From positions 20,054,210-20,118,209 of the forward strand of contig NC_040028.1 of assembly GCF_000972845.2 (NCBI RefSeq): DNA of 64,000 nt, in the 5' to 3' direction. Below are positions 47,001 to 53,778 of this stretch, in pieces (position 1 is the stretch's first letter; each line of letters starts with the position of its first letter). Below the pieces are notes generated by a model, which was not told where the DNA came from, did no database searches, and worked only from the letters and a program-made list of their open reading frames with translations. A program made the translations under genes and the position numbers. This stretch comes from Larimichthys crocea. Its lineage: Eukaryota; Chordata; Actinopteri; Sciaenidae.

Positions 47001-49227
47001 TCTGAGATAAAAATATGTGCTGAACTTCCAAAAATGACACTCACACACGAGTAGGGTTGCAAAGAGGCGGAAAGTTTTCAGTAAGTTGCCAGAAACTTTG
47101 GGAATTATGTAAATTTATGTGAATTACATGTAAACTGGAGGTAACTTGGAAAATTTGAATTATTTTATTGAATAATATTATGTAGTCCACAGACTCACAT
47201 GTGTGTCTTCAACAGTCTCTGTGTGCTCTGGGCTCTAAAGTGTGGTCCAGGTACAGAAATCACCTGTGCAGGTAGGGGGCGTGGCCTCAGCAGCACTGCA
47301 GTAAGCAGTGTGCTATGTGCATGTGACTGAGGAAGAGCAGATATTCAAGTGGACCTGCAGGAAATCTGGTTGTTTTAGTCAAGATGATGCTAAAATATAT
47401 TTTCACCAAGTTCACAGTTCCAGTTAATTCCCATGGAAAGTTTCCAACTTTGAAAGTTCCCAGAATTTTGCAATTGCATCCAATTAATTATGTGCATCTC
47501 ATGTCTCTCTGAAGCACTCTGGTCAACATTCATCCTGTAATAAACTGACCGGGCTATTATCTGTATTTAGGTCAGCCAGTTCCTTTAAATAAACCGGAGA
47601 CGAGCAGCGACCATAATATCTTAATCGCAGCGTTTGTGGTTTTAAGTCAACACGACAAGCGACAAGATATATTTTTTAAAACACTACAAGATATGTGGTT
47701 ACATAATGTGGCAGAAATAAATGGCACCGCTTGGCTGTTAAAGAGGCTTCATAAAGTCTGCGCGGCTGCCACGGTCGTGATGAGTTGGGTCGTCTAAATG
47801 GGAAAGCAGCCGAGTATTTAGGGACGGCGCGAGGCTTCCTGTGGTCGGAGAGGCTGGCGGTGAGCTGACGTAGCAGGTATGTGATGACAAACGCGGAGGA
47901 ACATTAACCACACTGACATCACCGGTTGCCAAGGTGGAAACCAGATGAGGCATTCGATGACAGGCTGTAAGGTCTTTGTCATTAGTCCGTCACCCTGAGA
48001 GTCACGCTGCCTCTCATCAATCTGTCAGACTTCAGAGTCAGATGATGTTCTGTCAGACTTCAACTCTCCTTTTCTGCGATACAGTAAGCTGAGCTGTCAA
48101 TCTGGGTAAAGGTGACCAGCAAGATGCACTGCATGGAGCTCAGTATGGATGCTTATATGATTCATATATTACAAAAACAGCTGCTTCAGCTGCAGCTAAA
48201 GTGTCTATACTAGGCGGCAATATGTTTTACACATCTTTACACAAACGACAGATGCTTCATAAGAATTAGAACTATTCTGTGCTCCTTTACACCTTTCTCA
48301 GCTTATGTCCTCCTCTGTAAGTCGCTTTGGATAAAAGCGTCTGCTAAATGCAATGCAATGTAATGTAATGTAATGTAAAAGAAAAATAAATAAATCTGCA
48401 GGAGTGAACAAACAAACAGGAGAAGTTGTACGGTGTAGTCACAGTGCAGTTTGGTTGAAGAACACAGGAGGAAAAATAAAATAAAACATACAGACTGTGA
48501 TATAATATGAAATAATATGAGAAAAGCTCATTCTATTAATCAGCATGTGTGACTTTACTCGTCTGCATAATCTATCTATCCACAAGGCCCACACGTGACC
48601 TTGTGGATAGAAAACTCCATAACTGTGTATGCGAGTAATAATAAGAGAAAGAGAGAGAGGAATGTGTCTATATAAGGTGAATATAATAAAAAGTTTAATT
48701 TAAATACCCTGAAAATAAACTTTATCTTCCTCTGCTCTGCAAACTCAAACCTTTAAGGACATGACTGCCCCCTGTTGGCCTGCAGAGTGCATGATGAAGT
48801 GTGTGTGTGTGTGTGTGTGTGTATTACATGTGTAGAGAAGAGGAGAGCTACATGTGACGTACAGTTAGATTAGATTTACTTTATTCATCATCACCACAGG
48901 GAAATGTACTTGTTACAGCAGCAGAGGAAAGTGTAGCACACACTACAGAGTTAGAAAAAAGCAAAAACACAATAAACAGAGACAGAAATATCTCTGACCT
49001 AGAATAAACATGTAAAACAATCAACCTTCAAACAGACGAGTACTGAGGATAAAAGTGGCATGATTTATAAAAAGAGTGTTGTAATGTAAAGTGACCATTA
49101 TTAAGTGACTAATTATTAAAGAGTAGTGACCATAATATAAATATTACAAAAGTAAGTGGCCATAATACAAATAATAACTGCAAAGGTATAAATGAAATAA
49201 AATAGAAAGAAATTGCAATGAGACATG

Positions 49228-49311
<84 letters not shown>

Positions 49312-49934
49312 ACTCTCNNNNNNNNNNATCGGGGTAAAGGTGACCAGCAAGATGCACTGCATGGAGCTCGGTATGGATGCTTATATGATTCATATATAAC
49401 AAAAACAGCTGCTTCAGCTGCAGCTAAAGTGTCTATACCAGGCGGCAATATGTTTTACACATCTTTACACAAACGACAGATGCTTCATAAGAAAAAGAAA
49501 TAAATCTGCAGGAGTGAACAAACAAACAGGAGAAGTTGTACGGTGTAGTCAAATGTTCCACAGTGCAGTTTGGTTGAAGAACACAGGAGGAAAAATAAAA
49601 TAAAACGTACAGACTGTGATATAATATGAAATAATATGAGCTAAGCTCATTCTATTAATCAGCATGTGTGACTTTACTCTTCTGCATAATCTATCTATCC
49701 CTCCCTCAAGGCCCACACGTGACCTTGTGTAACCTAAGGATAGAAAACTCCATAACAATGTGTATGCGAGTAATAATAAGAGAAAGAGAGGGAGGAATGT
49801 GTCTATATAAGGTGAATATAATATAAAAAAGTTTAATTTAAATACCCTGAAAATAAACTTCATCTTCCTCTGCTCTGCAAACTCAAACCTTTAAGGACAT
49901 GACTGCCCCCTGTTGGCCTGCAGAGTGCATGATG

Positions 49935-49974
<40 letters not shown>

Positions 49975-50586
49975 TACATGTGTAGAGAAGAGAGCTACAT
50001 GTGACGTACAGTTAGATTAGTTTTACTTTATTCATCATCACTACGGGGAAATGTTCTTGTTACAGCAGCAGAGGAAAGTGAAGCTACACTACAGAAGTAG
50101 AAAAAAACAATAAATAAACAGAAATATCTATAACCTACAATAAACACGTAAAACAATCAACCTTCAAAACAGACAAGTACTGAGGATAAAAGTGGCATGA
50201 TTTATAAAAAGAGTGTTGTAATGTAAAGTGACCATAGTGTGAGAAATAAAGAAAGTGACCATGATACAAATAATAATTATTAAAGAGTAGTGACCATAAT
50301 ATAAATAATAACTGCAAAGGTATAAATGAAATAAAATAGAAAGAAATTGCAATGAGACATGATACACACACACTCACACACACACTGACACACTCTCTCT
50401 CACACATACACTCTTTCTCTTACACACACACACACACACACACACTCTCTCGCTTTCTCTTACACTCTCTCTCTTTCTTTCTTTCACACACACTCACTCT
50501 CTCTTACACTCTCTCTCTTTCTCTCTCTCACACACACACACACTCTCTCTCGCTTTCTCTTACACTCTCTCTCTCTCACACATACA

Positions 50587-50629
<43 letters not shown>

Positions 50630-50800
50630 ACACACACACACTCACTCTCTCTTACACTCTCTCTCTCACACACACACACTGACACACACTCTCTCTCTCT
50701 CTCTCTCTTTCTTTCTTACACACACACACACACTCTCTCACACACACACTGACACACTCTCTCTCACACACACACCCTCTCTCTCTCTCTCTCTCTTACA

Positions 50801-50835
<35 letters not shown>

Positions 50836-50890
50836 TCTCTCTCTCACACACACACTGACACACACTCTCTCTCTCACACACACACACACA

Positions 50891-50951
<61 letters not shown>

Positions 50952-50959
50952 TGACACAC

Positions 50960-51031
<72 letters not shown>

Positions 51032-51085
51032 ACACACCTCCCGCTCCTCCAAACTCGTGCTAACTTTCCCGATAATAAACCACAG

Positions 51086-51144
<59 letters not shown>

Positions 51145-51402
51145 ACGTCCTCGTGCTGTACACGTGTCGCCATGGCAACATGGTAAAGCTAACGGAGTGT
51201 AGCCACCGTTAGCTGCTAACCGGCGCTAACGAGCTACAAGCTAACGGTTTTTAAGAGTGACGTAAGAGGATAAACTACAAACAACTTCCGGACTACAAGT
51301 CTGATAGATGAAGAACGCCGTGGATTACAGACAGGTGAGTTTAAAGCAGATACCTGAGTTAGCCTCGTGCGTCCACCACTCGTCTCCCAGCTCGTCTCCC
51401 AT
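16342..51402 (-). CDS. cmss1: cmss1, Cms1 ribosomal small-subunit homologue, 10 exons, complete
   Basis: CMSS1 is a nuclear/nucleolar protein of the CMS1 family, associated with U3/90S pre-ribosomes and small-subunit rRNA processing. Exons in transcript order: 51354-51402 (ATG at 51402), 18952-19085, 17761-17832, 17540-17675, 17400-17459, 17211-17313, 17070-17130, 16905-16992, 16725-16813, 16342-16425 (stop TAA). Total 876 bases, 291 aa, close to the roughly 280 aa of mammalian CMSS1; every junction keeps frame. Landmarks: acidic start [10 protein letters not shown], Lys-rich low-complexity region (about 17-90), then the CMS1 domain with [97 protein letters not shown] and a terminal KVGLF. 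VGTPGRI and LVLDWNWRD resemble helicase motifs, but I see no helicase Walker A or DEAD box. Intron 1 is about 32.3 kb and contains all coding exons of filip1l on the other strand. Confidence 0.96.
18321..18560 (+). repeat. Abundant teleost interspersed repeat
   Basis: Starts TCAAATCAATTTTATTTGTA and continues through GGCTTTACAATCTGTACAGA, CTTTAACAGGGAAAAAAGG and GGGATCCCTCTCCCAGGAC. I recognise this as a very common percomorph repeat but cannot place its class. It lies in the cmss1 intron between exons 17761-17832 and 18952-19085. Confidence 0.65.
21624..21825 (-). mobile_element. tRNA-derived SINE
   Basis: On the minus strand the head contains TAGCATAGTGG (21804-21814), a match to the RNA polymerase III A box, and GGTTCGAATCC (21740-21750), a perfect B box, then a GC-rich body and a T-rich end. 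Near-perfect target duplication: AAGAAATATGTTTATTT at 21607-21623 and AAGAAATGTTTATTT at 21826-21840. About 200 bases, with no separate tRNA function implied. Confidence 0.85.
22100..22456 (+). mobile_element. R1 repeat copy in cmss1 intron 1
   Basis: Contains the CACCTGTGCAGGTAGGGGG core at 22207 onward, TTGTTTTAGTCAAGATGATG, and ends with AGAATTTTGCAACCCT. The left end is degraded. Confidence 0.7.
24647..24706 (+). repeat. Decanucleotide tandem repeat, six units
   Basis: Units of ACTATAAAAT with the variants ACTGTAAAAT and ACTATAAGAT. Confidence 0.9.
24807..25650 (+). mobile_element. R1 repeat copy carrying a nested hAT-like MITE
   Basis: Begins AGGGTTGGAAAAAAGGGTGG and runs through the CACCTGTGCAGG core at 25401 to TTCCTGTTAATTCCTGG. 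The 254-base element at 25061-25314 interrupts it. The right terminus is decayed. Confidence 0.7.
25061..25314. mobile_element. hAT-like MITE nested in R1
   Basis: Termini CAGGGCTGCAGTAATCGAG and, on the other strand, TAGGGCTGTGACGATTCC are imperfect inverted repeats. It is flanked by a perfect 8-base duplication ATATTATG (25053-25060 and 25315-25322), the hAT signature. The R1 copy at about 47160-47190 carries the uninterrupted site AATATTATGTAGTCC. No ORF. Confidence 0.85.
26237..26400 (+). repeat. R2 interspersed repeat
   Basis: Forward copy of the family seen in reverse at 985-1165, including TTTTTATTTCTCTGATTAAC, CACTGTCTATGTCTGTCAAC and GAAGCTGCTTCATGAAATAA. Confidence 0.55.
27594..27945. 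mobile_element. R1 repeat copy
   Basis: Begins AGGGTTGCAGAATTCTGGG, contains duplicated GGGAATTAACAGGAATTTAT units, and ends CCCCTTTGCAACCT. The central CACCTGTGCAGG block is missing, so this is an internally deleted copy. Confidence 0.65.
28557..28858. mobile_element. Fold-back MITE-like element
   Basis: Left arm 28557-28654 and right arm 28762-28858 are inverted repeats of roughly 95 bases sharing ACATGGGGACTTATGGAGAC, CTGGAGCCAGCCTCA and GAGGAACTGCAGTTTTT. Single arms of the same family occur at about 7213-7290 and, reversed, at 13404-13460. No ORF. Confidence 0.75.
30998..45480 (+). CDS. filip1l: filip1l, filamin-A-interacting protein 1-like, 4 coding exons
   Basis: FILIP1L is a cytoplasmic/nuclear coiled-coil protein related to FILIP1 and CTTNBP2, linked in mammals to filamin binding and to restraint of cell migration. 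Coding exons: 30998-31147, 31232-31402, 32480-32658, 42948-45480 (stop TAG); phases join cleanly to 3,033 bases, 1,010 aa. Landmarks: CortBP2-type head [17 protein letters not shown] (about 34-50) continuing through [11 protein letters not shown] and ALLGAQYGF, long coiled coil (about 110-690, heptads and repeated EMEGKDEEL / RELEAIE blocks), SKEVQTEE, then a Ser/Thr/Pro-rich tail with [57 protein letters not shown] and [10 protein letters not shown]. The start is the least certain point: MSSWNRG aligns with the family N-terminus, but the frame is open further upstream and a good acceptor lies at 30924 (TTCTTTGATAG), so the coding part probably begins inside that exon, with non-coding exons further 5'. 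Central coiled coil is shorter than in mammals. The gene is wholly inside cmss1 intron 1. Confidence 0.94.
31717..32285 (-). mobile_element. RTE/Rex3-like LINE, 5'-truncated 3' end
   Basis: Antisense remnant inside filip1l intron 2. The plus strand opens with CCATCCATTTTCTTCC (reverse: GGATGG tail, the type of 3' end known for Rex3-like LINEs) and carries the reverse complement of a reverse-transcriptase C-terminal region: the minus strand reads GRPKTRWRG and related strings with stops and shifts. Family assignment rests on recognition. Confidence 0.7.
34064..34540 (+). repeat. Two tandem R2-bearing segments split by an R1 insertion
   Basis: Segments 34064-34220 and 34374-34540 both run from ATTCCTAATAAGATT through ACTGGAA(C/G)TGGCACTA to CGCTC(A/G)CTCACTCTCATTC. 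The upstream flank (33941 on, GGTGGTTCGCAAACG) resembles the end of a hAT-type element. Confidence 0.55.
34224..34372 (+). mobile_element. Short R1 copy between two R2 segments
   Basis: 149 bases starting AGGGCTGCAAAGGGTGGAAA and ending GGAAAGTCTGCAACCCT, retaining only the two ends of R1. It separates two similar segments that both begin ATTCCTAATAAGATT (34064 and 34374). Confidence 0.65.
36040..36628. mobile_element. Pogo/Tigger-like non-autonomous DNA transposon
   Basis: Termini CAGTGGTCCCTCGTTTATCG and, reversed, CAGTTGTCCCTCACTATAAT, flanked by TA on both sides (36038-36039 and 36629-36630), as in the Tc1/mariner-pogo superfamily. It carries the CGCGATATACGAAATCTGCG type sub-terminal motif. 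589 bases, no transposase ORF. Its right end is repeated after the N gap (37225-37377). Confidence 0.8.
36472..37214 (+). repeat. Duplicated segment A1 (left of N gap)
   Basis: 743 bases, from ATTTTGTACAG to AGGCAAAGCAAATT, that recur with small differences as 37225-37930 directly after ten Ns. Confidence 0.9.
37215..37224. other. Assembly gap (10 N)
   Basis: Ten Ns separate the A1 and A2 copies. Confidence 0.99.
37225..37930 (+). repeat. Duplicated segment A2 (right of N gap)
   Basis: 706 bases matching 36472-37214; it lacks a few short pieces, such as the AATGTTAAGTTCACAATATG stretch present in A1. It continues into unique sequence at 37931. Confidence 0.9.
42948..45480 (+). CDS. filip1l: filip1l large terminal coding exon
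   Basis: One 2.5-kb exon encodes about 844 residues, most of the coiled coil and the whole C-terminal region. The acceptor TTTCTCTCTGCAG ends at 42947 and completes an Arg codon begun at 32657. A single giant exon is the known architecture of FILIP1/FILIP1L. The last codons include GTAAGT (45460-45465), a perfect splice-donor core, so an alternative downstream 3' exon may exist. Confidence 0.93.
45567..45572 (+). terminator. poly(A) signal of filip1l
   Basis: AATAAA (context ATTAAATAAATGC) about 85 bases after the filip1l stop. The hAT-like element starting at 45649 sits just beyond it, so the 3' UTR is either very short or runs into the element. Confidence 0.6.
45649..46125. mobile_element. 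hAT-like non-autonomous element after filip1l
   Basis: Termini CAGCGGTCCCCAACC and, reversed, CAGCGGGCCCCAACC; flanks CTTTACTG and CTTTATCT look like a decayed 8-base target duplication. 477 bases without an ORF, beginning 77 bases past the filip1l poly(A) signal. Confidence 0.8.
47054..47476 (+). mobile_element. R1 copy with the empty site of the nested MITE
   Basis: Begins AGGGTTGCAAAGAGGCGG and carries the GGTAGGGGGCGTGG core at 47271. Its AATATTATGTAGTCCACAG stretch is uninterrupted, in contrast with 25053-25322. It ends AGAATTTTGCAATTGC, with a damaged terminus. Confidence 0.7.
48100..49317 (+). repeat. Duplicated segment B1 (left of N gap)
   Basis: From ATCTGGGTAAAGGTGACCAG to the CA/CT microsatellite at the gap. 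It recurs as 49328 to about 50400. B1 alone carries the SINE-like tail at about 48268-48382. Confidence 0.9.
48268..48382 (+). mobile_element. Truncated SINE/LINE-type tail insertion present only in B1
   Basis: Holds the widely repeated teleost string GTCGCTTTGGATAAAAGCGT followed by an (AATGT)n tail. The matching position in B2 (around 49490) reads straight through from CTTCATAAGAAAAAGAAA, without the insert. Family not assigned. Confidence 0.7.
49318..49327. other. Assembly gap (10 N)
   Basis: Ten Ns, placed exactly where B1 runs into microsatellite and B2 starts. Confidence 0.99.
49328..50400 (+). repeat. Duplicated segment B2 (right of N gap)
   Basis: Near-identical to 48100-49317 apart from the missing SINE-like tail and small indels. 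Both copies contain GATTAGATT..CTTTATTCATC, a common teleost repeat motif, and a (GT)n tract (48801 and 49938). Confidence 0.9.
50364..51140 (+). repeat. Very large compound microsatellite (CA, CT, CTTT)
   Basis: About 660 bases of alternating (CA)n, (CT)n and (CTTT)n blocks to 51027, a short unique stretch, then a further (AC)n tract at about 51090-51140. Almost pure pyrimidine/purine asymmetry over long stretches. It lies in cmss1 intron 1 next to exon 1. Confidence 0.95.
51354..51402 (-). CDS. cmss1: cmss1 exon 1 (start codon exon)
   Basis: Forty-nine bases encoding [16 protein letters not shown] plus the first base of a GAT codon that is completed at 19085. The donor reads TCAG|GTATCT and the acceptor of exon 2 TTTAAAG|AT. 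The MxDxLGDEWW opening is the CMSS1 N-terminal signature, and the phase fits exon 2 exactly, so the 32-kb intron is supported by frame and by homology. It lies about 200 bases from the microsatellite block that ends near 51140. Confidence 0.93.
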
Positions 51403-51540
51403 GTTTCTCTGCGCGAGGCACCGGCCAATCAAATCTGCCGCCGGCGGTGCGTTCACAGACATCACGTAAACTACGAACAGCGCGCAGCTTTAAAGCGACA
51501 GGCGGAGGAAACCGTAAAACCTGCGCTCACTGAGTCATAG
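51403..51540 (-). promoter_or_regulatory. putative cmss1 promoter region
   Basis: Immediately upstream of the cmss1 start. It is locally CpG-rich compared with its surroundings (CGCGAGG, GCCGCCGGCGGTGCG, GCGCGCAG, GGCGG). The transcription start is not visible. Nothing on the plus strand suggests a divergent partner gene. Confidence 0.4.
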
Positions 51541-51727
51541 TTTATTATTAATAATAATTAATTTAAACACTGCTTATAGCAGATGTATGTGACTGTGACG
51601 CATAGACAATTAATAACAACATAGCTTCGTTTTTGTGATGAGTAGCCTGTGTTACTGAGGTTTGTCAGACCTCAAACGCCACATTTACGTCCATTTGTAC
51701 GGGAGCCCAAAGCGGTCATGCATTAAT

Positions 51728-52364
51728 CAGTCCCACCAGGAATTCTTTTTTTTTTTTGTGTGTGATTTTTTCGATCAAAATGACAGATTTTGAATTCTGC
51801 GGCCCTTTTTTGTTGTTTTCTTTACTTACAAACCGCATCAAAAAGTCTAAACAGGCTTAATAAGACAAAAACAAGGCAGACAGATTGAGAAACACTGTTT
51901 CCTTTTTATTTTCTGTAAGGATCTTAACATTAGAGTGTAAAAACGCATTTACCCCAGTACTGAGTGAGGCGAGATAATTAACCAGAAGAATCAAAATGGT
52001 TGGCAGTCACCCATGCACAATGCACAAGTGACTCCAACGATCAATGATATAATCTGTACGAGGTCGAGGACTTTGTTACACGGGCTACAAAAAAGTTTTC
52101 GTCATTGGCCGATACATATGGCAGGTGGGAATTGTTAGTAGTCGCCATCACTAACTAACGTTCCCACGGCGGTGTGTGAAAATGGTTTATTTGATCTATG
52201 GTGGAAAACACATATGTGTCATGGGGAAGGGGTGGCATGTTTGGTTATTTTGCAATAATTGTGCGACATAGTAGGAAATATGCGGCCTGGCGAAAATATG
52301 CGGCATATTGCTAATTACGCGGTAACCCACGCGATCGCAAAATCGCGAAAAACTGGAGGGACTG
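51728..52364. mobile_element. hAT-like MITE upstream of cmss1
   Basis: Termini CAGTCCCACCAGGAATTC and, reversed, CAGTCCCTCCAGTTTTTCGC; flanked by ATTAAT on both sides (51722-51727 and 52365-52370). The right half is rich in GCGGC and CGCGA motifs. 637 bases with no transposase ORF. Confidence 0.75.
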
Positions 52365-52637
52365 ATTAATTAAGCAATATTACACGAGAGGGTGTGCTTT
52401 AATGTCATTATTGGCACAACAGTGACGCAGTTAGCGTCAGTGCCAAGTGCCAATAACACTGGGGAACACAGTTTTTGTTGAGTTCGGTCTGACAGCTGTT
52501 GTTAAACTAATTTTTGGGTGAGGAATCCAAAACGGATCTCAGTTTTTCTCTATCACGTCAAGTTTCTGAACTATAGATCCCCGTTTTCTTAAAAAATATG
52601 AAAAATACTGTACTTAACAGACGTGTGCTTGTTTTCA

Positions 52638-52937
52638 CTAAACAAAAGTAACAGTCTGTGCAATGATCTTTTTGGGGATACCAAATGCCAACTTTTCACG
52701 TGTTCCTTTGGTCCACATCCGTAAACTCTCCACACACTGCTTGCACACTGTGTGAGGGGCCCATGGCTTGTTGTCTTGATCACAGAGTTTTACTTTAAAA
52801 TATGCTAAATATGCTTGTTTGTCAAACGCACTGATGTTTGCTTTCCTCTGACTTGGAATGGTGAAACTTCCACAAATGTAGCAAAAGGAGTCAGGGTTGT
52901 TTAGGCATTTACGACGAGAAGTATCAGGAGCAGACAT
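52638..52937 (-). pseudogene. Truncated zinc-binding-like ORF, probably transposon-derived
   Basis: From the ATG at 52937 the reading frame gives about 99 codons with cysteine pairs FCYICG and VCKQCVE about 50 residues apart, plus WTKGTREKLAFGIP. I recognise similar short proteins as multi-copy predictions in fish and invertebrates, probably mobile-element derived, which normally continue beyond the AFGIP motif. Here the frame ends soon after it, so the copy looks truncated. It could be the first exon of a larger element; no continuation was seen within the next few hundred bases. Confidence 0.5.
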
Positions 52938-53688
52938 GAGCTGGAACAAAGGAAATATATACCTGTGGAAATCAAACACAAAGATGGAATTTTGCTTATC
53001 TGGAGGGTCAGCTGTGCAGAAAAACTGACTGCTATTTTGGAATCAGCATGTCAATTTTAGTTTTAATCAGCATAAAAATCTAACTCAACAGAATTTTATA
53101 ATGTGTAATAAGTTAGAGCACACCCTCAAGTGTAATATTGCGATTATACAACAATTACAAAGTTAAATAAAATATATAATCAAAAGATAATTGTGTTTTG
53201 AGGCAATTTGCCTTATAAATAAACATTTCTTTGCTCACTGTTTCTGTTCTGATCTCCATTTCTATGGAGATACACAGGGCCTGACTAATACCTGGAAAAC
53301 AATCAGTCACAACAGTAAACTCCGAAAAGCCCAAGCCTTAGTAATGATCTAGCAACGGAGGCGATTTCTAGTCCCGTCAAAGCTTTTGGAGATCGTGGAG
53401 TTTGCCAAACTGAATAAATACACACATATAAACACTAAACTGCAGTGACTAAGATATCTGCTGAAAAAGATATTTTTCCACGGACAGATTTGGCTCCTCA
53501 GTCCATGAACTTCACATTTATTTTGAAGCCATATCAGACTCGGATGATCCAAACATTTCCAGTAACTCCACAGCATTGTAAAGTCCAAAAGTCAAAATGT
53601 ATTGAACAAAGAGCGATGTAATCATTTCCAAAATGAACAACATGTTTTTATATAATTAAATTTTCCTCTTCATGCTGCACACAAACTA

Positions 53689-53778
53689 GGCACACACCTG
53701 TATTAACGAGGTACCCACCCCACCTGTATTAACGAGGTACACACCTGTATTAACGAGGTACACACCTGTATTAATGAG
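53689..53778 (+). repeat. 21-base minisatellite, about four units, at the left edge of C1
   Basis: Units of GTACACACCTGTATTAACGAG. The same unit forms a much longer array at 59361-59812. Confidence 0.85.

Larger units (their letters stand above)
45573..51353. other. cmss1 intron 1, right part (filip1l 3' flank to cmss1 exon 1)
   Basis: No conserved exon seen. It contains the hAT-like element, an R1 copy, duplicated segments B1/B2 around an N gap, and a compound microsatellite block ending about 200 bases before cmss1 exon 1. 46.2-47.05 kb and 47.5-48.1 kb hold nothing that I can name. Confidence 0.55.

Noticed and set aside
48268..48382. Periodic spaced repeats as a CRISPR-like array, also considered at 59361-59812
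   Set aside because: Units are contiguous minisatellite or pentanucleotide tails without unique spacers, and the DNA is vertebrate nuclear.
50352..51181. Long THTHTL-type and RERERE/VCVCV-type frames
   Set aside because: Translations of CA/CT microsatellites only; stop-free because the repeat units contain no stop codon.
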